From CAZXYS01 sp964645005 (GTDB taxonomy: Bacteria; Bacteroidota; Ignavibacteria; Kapaibacteriales; UBA2268): 58,627 nucleotides of DNA. Location of the stretch: the NCBI GenBank assembly GCA_964645005.1, contig CAZXYS010000027.1, forward strand, positions 1 through 58,627, read 5' to 3'. Positions 19,301 to 27,448 of the stretch are shown piece after piece. Within the stretch, counting starts at the first letter, position 1. Every line of letters begins with the position of its first letter. The notes beneath the pieces are model-generated. The model was not told where the DNA came from. It made no database searches and was given only the letters and a program-made list of their open reading frames with translations. The position numbers were made by a program, and so were the translations under genes.

Positions 19301-22300
19301 TGTGTTCGGGGGTAGCTTGAGGCAGTAACAGTGCTTGAATATCCCTGGGTTGACCATGTATCGGTATCCGTCCAGTCGCCGTTGGCTATGCTGTAGAAAA
19401 TTGTCGTTCTACCGGAATTCTGGTTGCCTGCGAAAAAGTCACCGAGAAGTACGCTGCTGTCGCTGAGTACATAATCATCACCAAATGAAGAATCCGAAGG
19501 TATGTCATTTGCTCTGACAGTTGTCATACTGCCGTCATAATCTATATGACCTGTTATAAATCTCGTATCGCTGCAGCTATAGGCAAAGTTACCGGTAGTA
19601 GTGTTCGGACGCAGCGCTTGCCAGTCAAGGGCGGGACCTTTCCAGAAAGCCATTTCCAGACAGGTGGGATGGTCGATGGTTTGGATATCATCGGGGTCAA
19701 TGAACGTCAGGGTGACGGTCATATCTCTGCTCCCCCGATCGAAGCTTGATCCCGGCGGCAGTGTTACGCGCCAGTATCTGGGTATGTATCGAGCAGGATC
19801 AATGGGGCAGGAAACATCGTTTTTTCTGGGGTGTGCTTCGGGTATATTGGAGACACCAAAAATCCCGGAAGTGCCTCCACCGCCGTCAAAATTTATCTGA
19901 TAGGGTGTATAATGCGTTGTGTCGCCGACTTCGAATGTGATAGTCGGTTGATCGCCGGACCCGATATATTTTCTGAGCTGTCCGTAGATGTGTCCCTGAC
20001 CATTTCTAATAAGATTGCCGCCACTGGGTATCTCAACATAATTGTTTGTATGTCCTAAAGCGTCGATTACGGCGTCATTTCCGTTAGCAAAAATGAGCAT
20101 GTTAGATATGCTTATAGGGGAAGTGTCATTCAGAGTAAGAATCCCGTCACCGGAGGATTTATTTATATTTAAATTATTAAAAGTGATAGCTGAAGTTGTT
20201 GCGTTGTTAGTAAAGAACTGAGTTTCGTCCCCGATGATATTTACGGTGTTGGCTCCCGGGGAAAAGTCTGCGCCGCTGTTTCGGTAAAGATTACCTTCAA
20301 GGTTCAGAGCTGCGCCCGCTGCATACGTGCCGCTTTCAAGATGAAGACTGTCGGTAATGGTCAGCCCGTTTCGATTAACGGAAACGGAGTTTGCGGATTT
20401 GTCAACAGTAAGTGTTGCTATTGTTAATGGTAGTCCGTTGTCAGCCTGAGTCTGATTTTGATTGCCGGTATATATGAAATGACCTCTGTTGTGATTGTTA
20501 TAGTTATACTCTCGTACAAGTGTCTGAATATTGCCGGCAGAGCCTGTTGCCCGGATACCATCGGAGGAACCGATGCCCAAAGTGCTTTCATTGGTCTTTA
20601 TGAATGTTCCCGAAGCTCCGCTCAAGACATTTGTACCACATAGCAATGTACCACTAGAATCGAGTGTTACAACGCCATTGGCTGTGGTAGGGTTATTATC
20701 CAGAGAGATAGAATAACTGTCGCCTATATAAACATAGGCATCGTCGGTTGGAACTGTAGTTGAAGGATCGCCTCCGTAGCCCTGAGTTGACCAAGAACCC
20801 GGATTTGACCAGTTCCCGTTAGCTATACTAAAATAACTGTAGTGGTCGGGTTCACCGACAATGATAGTACCAAACTGCTCGAGGTCTCCATATTCGGTAC
20901 TGTTGCTGTTTCTGGCGCCTATCGACGGATCGCCGAATCTATCGGGCAATATCCAGGATCCGTTCCAGAGTCTGGCTTCGAAATAATCGGGGTCAGCTCC
21001 GTTCCTGAGGTCTCCATTAGGGGCGGCAGCATTTATAAATGTTGCTATGGCATCATATTGTCTGTTTAGTCCGAGATTAAAATTACTGCCGGCAGGTTTG
21101 GAAATTGTCCACTGTCTTCTGACCTGTCCGGGATCACTCATTCTGCTTCCCGCTGGAGAGATACCGGTCGAAACAGGTGAGGATGCAGCGGTAACAGTGT
21201 CGCTTATTACGGCGACTAAGTCTGAAACACCTCCGGTGCCGTTTAATTCGAGTGTCATTGGGGTATACGAGTCTCTGTAGCCGACTTCGTAAATGACACT
21301 TACGGTTGCAGTGTCGACAATTTTTGACAACTGACCGTCGATGTGACCCGGATTGGCGCCCGGTCGGGATATGTTTCCGTAAACGATAGCATTCCTGCCG
21401 CGATTTTGAAGGTTGCCGTCCGTCAATTCTATTAGATCATGAATGATGACAGCATTGTCGGCAGTAGAGCCGACATTTGAAGCGTCAACATGGCTGCTGT
21501 TATTTATTATGAGATCGTAAAATTCTTCGTTGCCGGAAGTTTTACTCATGTTTTGCTGGGAGGTTCCGGTCATGTAAACTGTGGATGTGCCGTAATCAAG
21601 CGTGTTTCCTTCATTAATCCAGTCACCCTGCAATGTGAATTCTATAGCGGCAAGAGAGAGATTAGCATCGGTATCTATTCGCAAATCACCTCGGACGAGT
21701 GTATTATCAGTAGGTTCGACGATACCTTCGCCGGCTATTGTAAGATCGTTGAAGGGATTTTCGCTTGTGTCACGGGATGTAACATAATTAGTAAATGTTA
21801 GATCAGGGGAGCGCAGAATAACCGCATCATTACCCGGATTGAATATGCCGCCTGAATTTATCCAATCTCCCTGCACTTCAAAATTGTAGCCGTTTGAATT
21901 GAAATTGGAGGAATTAAAATTGAAGTCATTCTGAGCTATGAAGAGGGGAGCGCCCGTATGGGAGTATAATTGCTTTGTTCCGGTACCTTCGATAGTTATA
22001 TTAAAATACTGCAGGTGGAAAATAGTATCCGATGGTGCGGCAGGGCGGCAGGGGATGTTCTGAATGCCTCCGTCTTTTTTAAATACTACTGTGGAGCCGT
22101 CGGTTTGGAATCTCTGGGAAGGTGAGCCGGTAAATGTCAGCGAACTGAGACTGAAGCTATTGGATATATTAATATTTCCCTGATTTGCAAAGGTAATGTT
22201 AGCAGCCCTCTCTCCTGATATTTTCAGATTATGATATTGATTGACGCCGGGGGTGGAATTTGAGCTTGGGATAGTGGAATTGCCTGTCCCGTCGAAGGTG

Positions 22301-25257
22301 ATCGAGCCGGCGTTGAATGTATTGTCCAGATAATTGGTTGGGTACTGGCTTCTGACAATCAATTCTCCATCGCGCATTGTGAATGTTCTGGAAGAACTGT
22401 TGCCGTTAATTGAATATGTCCCTATATCCAGGGAGCCGTTGTTGATGACAAGAGAATCGTCAATAGCGTAGTGTTTGTCCAGTTCGACGGTGTCGGTTGA
22501 GGTTGATTTGTCTACGATGATAGTTCGTAAAGGTGATGGCAGCCCATCGCCGGACTGTTGATGCGGAGTTGAAGTATCGATATAGTAATAATAGACGTCA
22601 TTGCTAAGTTCTCTTACATCTGTTTGCACACATCCCTGTGCAGTTGGTGCAGCCCAGCAGCCTTCCTTGTGTCCGATTTTAAAAGTGGTGTTGTCTTCAA
22701 GACGGAATGTATCACCGGTAACCGCATAGTCGCCGTTGATTATAAGTGTGCCGGTTCCTTCGACTTGTAATAATCTTGTTGCGGAAATAGTATCAGATAT
22801 TGTAACGGTGCTGTCTTTTATCCTTACGAGATCTGAGCCTCTGTTCGGAGCATTGGAGGAGGCGGGACCATTGAAATTAATTTTAGACCAGGTAGCAGGG
22901 TCGGAGTAATCACCGGTTTTCCTGCTATAATAGGTTACCTGGGCGACGTCTTCCTCTCCGGCAAGCCAGTCGCCAACGAGTTGACCGTCTACATGAGTGG
23001 AGTAGAATACTTTGTTGTTGAAATCGACGATATCGTTTCCGCCGCCGCCGGGATCAATGTACCATTGACCTAAAGGATCCGGATCGGGCGGGCTGAAGAG
23101 TAATACGTCGTACTCGCTTTCATTTCCGTAGACATAGTAACTGTCGTAGTAGAAAACAACATCTACGTCGCCGTTGGGGTCTGAGTCTAAAGTTATATCA
23201 TTGGTTTGTACTTTCCAGTAAAGCTTTAAAGAGGCATCGCTTAAATCCACACCGGGATGTTCTTTTGGAATCAGTTGTATGGAGTTGTATGCATTGGTGC
23301 CAAAGGCTGCCTGGTTTTGACGGAAAGTAATCTCTGCGGGTGTGTAAAGAGTGTCATCGCCGACGGGGTATAGCAGCTTGGTTCGATCTGTAGTGCCGGA
23401 GGTGATCTCTCGGCGCAATACACCGCCATATTCATTTGAGCCCGGTGAGCTTTCCGAATTTTTTATATATTTTGTATTGTCAAAATCGTCGGCAGTATTG
23501 CCGAAGTCAGAAATTATATCACCGTTTTCGCCGATTACAAGTAAATTCTGATTTAGATCCAGAATTGCCGTGTTTGAGTTGTAGGGGAGAAGTGACAATA
23601 TGCCTTCAATAAGTGTTTCTTCGGTGTCGACATCGAGAATTACATCACCGCCGGTTTTGTTCCGCAGCTTTAAATTGTTAAATGTAGTTGTCTGCTGCCC
23701 CTTAATGTATTGGTCGGAATCACCGTTGAATACTACAGTACCACTGCCTGCAGTGAAACCTGTGTATGTTGTGCTGGTATTATTAATCCAGTCGCCGCCA
23801 ATGTAGATATCGAGATCATTAGCGTCCAGCCTGCCGCTTCCGGTTCCGGCGAAGGTGATATTATCCAGTACTTCGAAGTCATTGTTCAGGACTTTGGCGA
23901 CAGGATCATTTGTACCTGTCATGTAGAATTCGCCGACAGGCATCTGGCTGTTAACCTCATATAGTCTTTCGTCGGATTCCTGAGCGTCTATCCTTAGTAA
24001 TCCGCCGGTGACAGTTCCGCTGGTAGTTCCAACATAGTAATCACCACCCGAAAACGAAGTCGAACGATTCGTACGGCGTAATTCTATAGTACCGGCTGTC
24101 CAAGTCATCGAGGAGGAATTCCGCAGGTCGAAAATGCCATAATTCGAATTAGTGAAATATCCGGTAACGCCTATATTAAACTGACCGCCGGATTGCTCGA
24201 AATCAGACGCAGAGGTTCCGTTTACCGGACCGAATCTGCGGTTGACATTCATAGTGCCGCCGCGTATGGATAATTCAGGTTTATATCCGGTATCGCTTCG
24301 ATAGACAAGATCGGTCGTGGTTTCACCCAGATCGCCAATATTTACTGTGCCGTCGGAGAGACGCAGCAGTCCGCGCATTTCAAGGTTGCCGTTTTGTCCT
24401 TCGACGGCGGCATTGGCATTGTCTATCCATAATCCCGTATGGGCAGGTATCTGGGGGGCAGTATAATATTTGAAGAATTTGTTGGTTATGTTGAAATTGC
24501 CGCCCAGATGAAAAATTCCTTTTGTGAGGGTTAGGAATTGATCAATAGTAGTGAATGTTGATGAATTTACATGGACTTCATCTTCGGCATTGTCTTTAGA
24601 TACTTCGATTTCATGGAATTCGAAAGTGGAGCCGGTCCCGTGCAGCAGCGAATTGCCTGAGCCCTGAAAAGTCGTGTAGGCAAGATTGTTCCCCAGGCGC
24701 AGGTCGAATGTTGAGTTGTTTAAAATATCGCCCGATACATTAAGATAGTGAGTTAGAGTCCCGGAGGAATTTACGTCGAAGGTATTTCCGCTCAAGACGG
24801 AAATGTCTCCGCCGACAGTGAGAGTCGTAGAGGATACATCATTGTATCTGAAAATGCCGTCTTGTACCAGAAGATCATCTTTCAACTTAGCATCGATGTC
24901 GAGGGAGAGTATATCTGTGGGGTTGTTTGATTTGTCAACAGTTATATGACTGAAGGTAGTAGAGGATGTGCCTTCAATAGAAGCGTTTTCAGTGCCGTTG
25001 AAAGATACTGTGCCTGAACCGGGAGAGAATATACATCCGTTGTTTGTCCAGTCGCCGGTTATAAAAATGCTGCCCGCTCCATTTTGAGTGAAGGTAGAGG
25101 ATGAGCTTAAATTCAAAGTGCCATCTATGTAAATTGTAGCGCTGGGACTTGCCGTAACTACGGCGTCTTGACTCAGATTTACAAGCTGAGCCATTGCGCC
25201 GGAAAAAGACAGCGCTAAAAATGCTATTACAAGCGTTATTTTATTCAAGAACTTCAA
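13393..25257 (-). CDS. giant modular secreted adhesin-like protein (3,954 residues)
   Basis: A signal peptide (MKFLNKITLVIAFLALSFSG then AMAQ) precedes about six long repeats. Each repeat opens with a G8-like signature: RKTGDYSDPATW (about 776), IANGNWSNPGSW (1476), IANGDWTDTDTW (1954), INTGVWDVSSNW (2566), INDGDWDNPGNW (3273) and RNSGSWTDHNSW (3738). Within each repeat are units of the type GDWxNxGxFxPGxxTVxFxG...TTFxNLxIxK, then a GHIxGxLxR...YEVG...YTP segment and a YWRV strand. A GEVED domain lies at about 2126-2244 (WIDFNYDGDF, GEVEDYTIEI). The tail ATIKNSGVIEIGED matches that of the 833-residue protein. The frame upstream has no ATG; TTG at 25257 is chosen because it immediately starts a good signal peptide. 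The function is probably surface adhesion or matrix formation (inference). No enzyme motif was seen. Confidence 0.88.
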   Translation of the reverse strand: MKFLNKITLVIAFLALSFSGAMAQLVNLSQDAVVTASPSATIYIDGTLNLSSSSTFTQNGAGSIFITGDWTNNGCIFSPGSGTVSFNGTENASIEGTSSTTFSHITVDKSNNPTDILSLDIDAKLKDDLLVQDGIFRYNDVSSTTLTVGGDISVLSGNTFDVNSSGTLTHYLNVSGDILNNSTFDLRLGNNLAYTTFQGSGNSLLHGTGSTFEFHEIEVSKDNAEDEVHVNSSTFTTIDQFLTLTKGIFHLGGNFNITNKFFKYYTAPQIPAHTGLWIDNANAAVEGQNGNLEMRGLLRLSDGTVNIGDLGETTTDLVYRSDTGYKPELSIRGGTMNVNRRFGPVNGTSASDFEQSGGQFNIGVTGYFTNSNYGIFDLRNSSSMTWTAGTIELRRTNRSTSFSGGDYYVGTTSGTVTGGLLRIDAQESDERLYEVNSQMPVGEFYMTGTNDPVAKVLNNDFEVLDNITFAGTGSGRLDANDLDIYIGGDWINNTSTTYTGFTAGSGTVVFNGDSDQYIKGQQTTTFNNLKLRNKTGGDVILDVDTEETLIEGILSLLPYNSNTAILDLNQNLLVIGENGDIISDFGNTADDFDNTKYIKNSESSPGSNEYGGVLRREITSGTTDRTKLLYPVGDDTLYTPAEITFRQNQAAFGTNAYNSIQLIPKEHPGVDLSDASLKLYWKVQTNDITLDSDPNGDVDVVFYYDSYYVYGNESEYDVLLFSPPDPDPLGQWYIDPGGGGNDIVDFNNKVFYSTHVDGQLVGDWLAGEEDVAQVTYYSRKTGDYSDPATWSKINFNGPASSNAPNRGSDLVRIKDSTVTISDTISATRLLQVEGTGTLIINGDYAVTGDTFRLEDNTTFKIGHKEGCWAAPTAQGCVQTDVRELSNDVYYYYIDTSTPHQQSGDGLPSPLRTIIVDKSTSTDTVELDKHYAIDDSLVINNGSLDIGTYSINGNSSSRTFTMRDGELIVRSQYPTNYLDNTFNAGSITFDGTGNSTIPSSNSTPGVNQYHNLKISGERAANITFANQGNINISNSFSLSSLTFTGSPSQRFQTDGSTVVFKKDGGIQNIPCRPAAPSDTIFHLQYFNITIEGTGTKQLYSHTGAPLFIAQNDFNFNSSNFNSNGYNFEVQGDWINSGGIFNPGNDAVILRSPDLTFTNYVTSRDTSENPFNDLTIAGEGIVEPTDNTLVRGDLRIDTDANLSLAAIEFTLQGDWINEGNTLDYGTSTVYMTGTSQQNMSKTSGNEEFYDLIINNSSHVDASNVGSTADNAVIIHDLIELTDGNLQNRGRNAIVYGNISRPGANPGHIDGQLSKIVDTATVSVIYEVGYRDSYTPMTLELNGTGGVSDLVAVISDTVTAASSPVSTGISPAGSRMSDPGQVRRQWTISKPAGSNFNLGLNRQYDAIATFINAAAPNGDLRNGADPDYFEARLWNGSWILPDRFGDPSIGARNSNSTEYGDLEQFGTIIVGEPDHYSYFSIANGNWSNPGSWSTQGYGGDPSTTVPTDDAYVYIGDSYSISLDNNPTTANGVVTLDSSGTLLCGTNVLSGASGTFIKTNESTLGIGSSDGIRATGSAGNIQTLVREYNYNNHNRGHFIYTGNQNQTQADNGLPLTIATLTVDKSANSVSVNRNGLTITDSLHLESGTYAAGAALNLEGNLYRNSGADFSPGANTVNIIGDETQFFTNNATTSAITFNNLNINKSSGDGILTLNDTSPISISNMLIFANGNDAVIDALGHTNNYVEIPSGGNLIRNGQGHIYGQLRKYIGSGDQPTITFEVGDTTHYTPYQINFDGGGGTSGIFGVSNIPEAHPRKNDVSCPIDPARYIPRYWRVTLPPGSSFDRGSRDMTVTLTFIDPDDIQTIDHPTCLEMAFWKGPALDWQALRPNTTTGNFAYSCSDTRFITGHIDYDGSMTTVRANDIPSDSSFGDDYVLSDSSVLLGDFFAGNQNSGRTTIFYSIANGDWTDTDTWSTQGYSSTVTASSYPRTQYDVAYIGNNKRVALNENIGTNYLYSGNANAYFGPAVNVESSGNLALGKHVLRGVAFTAEKGSYIEVGSEDGITPAPTGRGNVISWARTYKDSMNIIYTAEGYTPVVGGTWMQYCDPRSWNASYRYTERVRVQDDTPTTIMDNISADSLREDGYFYFAWKSAVMNAGDSYRLVLTPDDNNTRRWRVWIDFNYDGDFYDTGEMVVDEINNGELTTDYFTVPAGTNPGVTRMRVSDRSGTNAEGPCSRNETGEVEDYTIEIMNSSPVITQSTGSGLPENLWSIQMNSPRSNGSRTNLGKEINVRDSVKIISGFFDANGNDINLAGDFINDTTNGFDHGNAEVRFYGDQPDTIRGKETVTFNDVRIDKDTNNVYLSLAESMTNYEAKVEGTFNFQTENLLVLDNSTTLTLENNASLAQGGSGFGQNRMIQVSGESDAGWLNKEFSTASGQKSFFFPVGVDTVYNPADISLTGSYTGTPALSLQLHKGIHPQAPGSNLLKKYWRVQTQDISNISANSFDLTYEDVDTTGDVNEYIPAVYQLTGGWEINVGQSPKAYPSPIEVNNSPVFLGDWTAGEARSFFDGRIFYSINTGVWDVSSNWSNESHTGPPSSYFPGQIFDEDTVYVDGYEITYNKDSIQADLLRIGGTFGTNGQLTFGSAPQNKTLALHYPLSVMNDGIIDGTTGGSRKDTLILEDDLYNYSQSADGGYIDFVSGTNDYTVLKMTGSSTLTTIDGEGVWRGIQRVELNKDGGLSDTLDISSQTFAAATAASPASYIFKPEKGVTRLSVDENMYISGGNNELFMGTYTGFDIRTGMISSSSTLTTNVNTTLNLDGGDMTIGDETDENLYYKTGTKININDGKLDIAGCFTRFVDISNVNFEMEANGTTQVLTEGNNNTALIGFDITNTTSSFTMNGGEIIIANGTPGAAADYRGSAVNGAGMNGGEIQTGTGGAVTQSGAVIKIAGMMPVWNLHAAGNGIDTVKSQITQETFTIDNDWIIDDLNIMELRGNTVNLAGSLDNYGVFDPISGSSPTDPRLLVLTGSSNTQTLYNDNAGGLELYNLRLDKNGGRVLLGKSSGDNSNLIVRNTLEFSANNASLLDARTNALNVEMSPSGGSNPQILRNGLGHIDGRLYRTVGTGNKNVFFAVGSSTITEYRPAAFETVGNDGTEGLVGVVNYGFDHPVIDSARVKTESNVQSYWNISNTGGFDLGTRTFSLTTYYLNPEDIRDLQEDTLNFEHHLYQPPCPDPPAACPDTGTWTMLYTPVKRGNYVKSTYNRDFGDVIVAIPLGIPFYSINDGDWDNPGNWSTVSYGSTLNELGRYPGEDEHINDQAFIGNGKQIYVPDGLSPRILLTQVEKYNGLPGELYIEGNIGSIRGNSFVLKDSCILGVMHLNGINQAGVPGGAVLTDFRNFGVSIYVYNTIHGSQNTGEALPDSIAALVVNNPSAPTNNVFISNPVGASDLKVRDSVSIIQGSLKPGYRSVQLYQDLFIKNNGVYLDTAASFSLVGPSSHTFLMGNTEGLDFYNFNINDGQNLKVDTLTGVGEYSHIQVRNELFFENQSVIDVRNSGRKVIVHTGGTVTQNTPDQGYVDGALAKPISAGDVTVKFEIGNGSATYTPATMIFENSVGDESAGLVEAINLFPLPDVPGNNQNSGHRLDPDKALNRYWRVAPFPDSGFAVGSRVVNGLFEFPPSEIDFNTNLAVMRRRSIPTENPEWTQREYGELGFDLGIASVRLTDPTEKWEGIGEFYLGEVWPRTFYSRNSGSWTDHNSWSFESHSGTICPSGAYPNNYEYEQSDNVEIGGSSGGFFHIIDLDMPQPELDTLFLQGDSELDMRTNKMHCFECDLDPKGIFGFYGNAVLSFDSTLNADENETITNFTVYDYSPALSSNTTIRLYGTQTIIPDPFGYPQYFGNLRTDLPGTKKVLTPIEVNGNFMNTRESTLEINLNVDAFAIRKNVINSNATIKNSGVIEIGED

Positions 25258-25331
25258 ATTTTTTTTAGATCTATGTCTTTTTTTTATTAAAACTGTTTTG
25301 AAAAAGTGAATACGAATATACTTTATAACTG

Positions 25332-25391
25332 TTATTTCCTGATTTTAAAATCAGTAATCCTACTGAGTTTTGCAACATCCATGGTTGTCAT
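25332..25391 (-). CDS. possible 19-residue leader peptide upstream of the giant gene
   Basis: A short ORF, MTTMDVAKLSRITDFKIRK then TAA. It has a perfect AAGGAG Shine-Dalgarno (25399-25404) placed 7 nt before its ATG, far better than that of the giant gene itself. It ends 74 nt before the giant gene's TTG start. The codons for LSRITD overlap copy 2 of the shared 16-nt motif. It could be a leader peptide that controls or couples translation of the giant gene, or a conserved microprotein. Coding is supported only by the ribosome binding site and the position. Confidence 0.4.
   Translation of the reverse strand: MTTMDVAKLSRITDFKIRK
25350..25365 (-). promoter_or_regulatory. shared upstream motif, copy 2
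   Basis: The minus strand reads AGTAGGATTACTGATT, 14 of 16 identical to the copies at 13264-13279 and 27390-27405. It lies about 93 nt before the start of the giant gene and inside the small leader ORF. It partly overlaps a perfect 14-bp palindrome TGATTTTAAAATCA (25340-25353). Confidence 0.45.
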
Positions 25392-25404
25392 TTTATTTCT
25401 CCTT

Positions 25405-25712
25405 ACTAAAAGCGTGCCAAAAGATTCATACAAAAATGAAACAAAATTAAAAATATGATGAATAATTATTCATAAAATATAATAAATAGAAATGAAAAAA
25501 CAAAGTTATTTATTTAATTTTCATAGGATAAGAATATAAAATGGGATAAAAAGGGGATAATCAGAATTTAAAAGTACAGGGGGAGGAAAAAGGTGTAAAA
25601 CTTTACAAGGTCATTCTGATAGCGTCAAAGAATCCGGCATTCATAGATTTCCGCCCTGCTATAACAGGCTTTAAAGGCATTTTTTAAAAATACGTTACAT
25701 GGTTGTGGGACA
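25405..25712. other. AT-rich intergenic region with a 16-bp palindrome
   Basis: The gap between the giant gene's leader ORF and the PD40-OmpA gene. It holds a perfect palindrome ATGAATAATTATTCAT at 25458-25473 and a minus-strand TAATTTTG (25449-25442) resembling a Bacteroidota -7 element, though no matching -33 element is seen. No ORF is supported. Either element could belong to the giant gene's promoter. Confidence 0.4.
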
Positions 25713-27257
25713 TCATCGCTGCCTCTCATATACCTTGAACTCCACACGACGATTGAGTGCTCTATTTTCAGGGGAATCATTCGGGCGGATATATTTATCT
25801 TTGGCGAAGCCTTTCATGATTATTCTATCTTCGGAAATACCCTGTGCGGTCAAATACTCGACGGCGGTGGCAGCGCGTTTCTTTGATATTTTCCTATTAA
25901 CAGCCACCGAGCCTGTATTATCAGTATATCCCGTGACTTCAACCACCGTCTTCGGATTCTCCCTCATGAACTTCACCAGCCTTTGTCTTTCTGTCTTCGA
26001 TTCTTTGGAAAGCCCGGTTTCACCGGAATCGAAGAATACATTTCTTATGCAGATCAGTGAATCTTCCGCGGGAACGAGGTACAAATCGCGCTCGATCTCA
26101 TTATATTCTTTTAGCTTTTTCAGGTCGAGATCCTGATTTGAGCCGAGGTATTCCTTAGCTCTCGCCCTGTAGCTGTAATAATTGCCGGCAGGCAGAGGCA
26201 TTTTATAGGCTCCGTCGCCCGGATTGCTGCGAGCCGTACCGAACTCTTTTCCTTCCGGCAGGGTTTCGTATGTTATTTGAGCTTCCAGTGGTGCGAGGCT
26301 CTTATAGCTCTTGACTTCGCCCTTCACCAGCATTACGGCTTCCGGTTTGACTTGATCAGGGATCTTTATCCGAAAGATGTCGCTTTTACCAAAGGTTTCT
26401 TTTACGGACACACAGTAGGCATATTCGCCGGAGGCATCTGTTTTATAATATGCATCCCAGCCGGTTGTATTTACTTCTGGTCCCATGTTTTCCGGCTCTG
26501 ACCAGTTATTCCAGGAATTATCCTGCCTTCGAGTGTAATAAATATCTGAAGAGCCATAGCCTTCTCTACCATCCGTAGAAAAATAGAGAGTGACCCCGTC
26601 CGGAGCCAGGAAGGGCGAAATTTCGTCTCCGGGTGTATTTATGTGTTTACCTAGATTTTTAGGCGAAGACCATTTTCCATTTTTTTTCTTGAAGCTGACA
26701 TAAAGATCCTTCAAGCCGTATGAATCTTTACGCTGGATAGCAAGGAGCAGCGTTTTACGGTTGCTTGCCATAAAAAATCCCCCAAATTCATTCATGTTGT
26801 AGTAGTCCTCGATTTCGAGTGGCTGCGGAAAAGACCAGCCGTTATTTGTTCTATGACTAATAGATACTCCACGTCCCATTTTGCCGTTCTTCTTGTAAAT
26901 ACTTCCAAGCAAGAGACTATTCCCATCGGGAGAAACTGACGAGACGAAATTATTATACTCATTGTTAAGTGGAGGTCCCAATTTCCTGGCTTTCCCCCAT
27001 TCGCCTCCGGGTTGTTTATTTGCTGCCCAGATGTTTTGCTTTAATTCTCCGTCGGGGCATTCATCCCGGCAGAAGTAAAGCGTGTTTCCGTCGGAAGAAA
27101 TTACCGGATTCAATTCATTACATATTGAATTGATGTTTTCGCCCAAATTTATTAGATTACTGCCTTTTTCTGTCGATTGCGCAGGGATTAAAAAAAATAT
27201 CAGCATAATAAGGGCGAGATGTAAAGTTTTCGTTTTCATCATGTTATTTTTTCTCAT
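25713..27257 (-). CDS. OmpA-family protein with PD40 beta-propeller
   Basis: 514 residues. A signal peptide (IMLIFFLIPAQS) is followed by PD40/WD40-like propeller repeats at about 45-300 (NPVISSDGNTLYFCRDE, VSSVSPDGNSLLLGS, SPFLAPDGVTLYFSTDGREG, SSDIYYTRR). A carboxypeptidase-regulatory-like sandwich spans about 312-380, and the OmpA peptidoglycan-binding domain about 395-510 (NVFFDSGETGLSKES, EVTGYTDNTGSVAVNRKISKK-type core, NRRVEFKVY). The architecture matches the PorE-like/OmpA-PD40 class of Bacteroidota periplasmic or outer-membrane anchoring proteins; PorE itself takes part in T9SS, but assignment to that role is inference. The start could be the first ATG (27257) or the internal MMKTK. 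A shared motif copy lies about 133 nt upstream. It is divergent from rpe. Confidence 0.87.
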   Translation of the reverse strand: MRKNNMMKTKTLHLALIMLIFFLIPAQSTEKGSNLINLGENINSICNELNPVISSDGNTLYFCRDECPDGELKQNIWAANKQPGGEWGKARKLGPPLNNEYNNFVSSVSPDGNSLLLGSIYKKNGKMGRGVSISHRTNNGWSFPQPLEIEDYYNMNEFGGFFMASNRKTLLLAIQRKDSYGLKDLYVSFKKKNGKWSSPKNLGKHINTPGDEISPFLAPDGVTLYFSTDGREGYGSSDIYYTRRQDNSWNNWSEPENMGPEVNTTGWDAYYKTDASGEYAYCVSVKETFGKSDIFRIKIPDQVKPEAVMLVKGEVKSYKSLAPLEAQITYETLPEGKEFGTARSNPGDGAYKMPLPAGNYYSYRARAKEYLGSNQDLDLKKLKEYNEIERDLYLVPAEDSLICIRNVFFDSGETGLSKESKTERQRLVKFMRENPKTVVEVTGYTDNTGSVAVNRKISKKRAATAVEYLTAQGISEDRIIMKGFAKDKYIRPNDSPENRALNRRVEFKVYERQR

Positions 27258-27389
27258 TTTTTCTAATTATTTGATATTTTGATAGTTGTTATCTTTTTAA
27301 TTTGTTTGTAAATTTATCAAAAATCGAACCAATTATTAAATCTTGCTTTTTTTTACTAATTTAATTTAAGCAATATCACAAATATCAAA

Positions 27390-27405
27390 ATAAGTAATAC
27401 TACTG
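27390..27405 (-). promoter_or_regulatory. shared upstream motif, copy 3
   Basis: The minus strand reads AGTAGTATTACTTATT, identical to copy 1. It lies about 133 nt before the PD40-OmpA gene and also 44 nt before rpe on the other strand, so it sits within a divergent promoter region (27258-27448). Confidence 0.5.
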
Positions 27406-27448
27406 ATTTTAAATATTTGAAATTAAAGAAATAAGCGAAAAAGATGTT

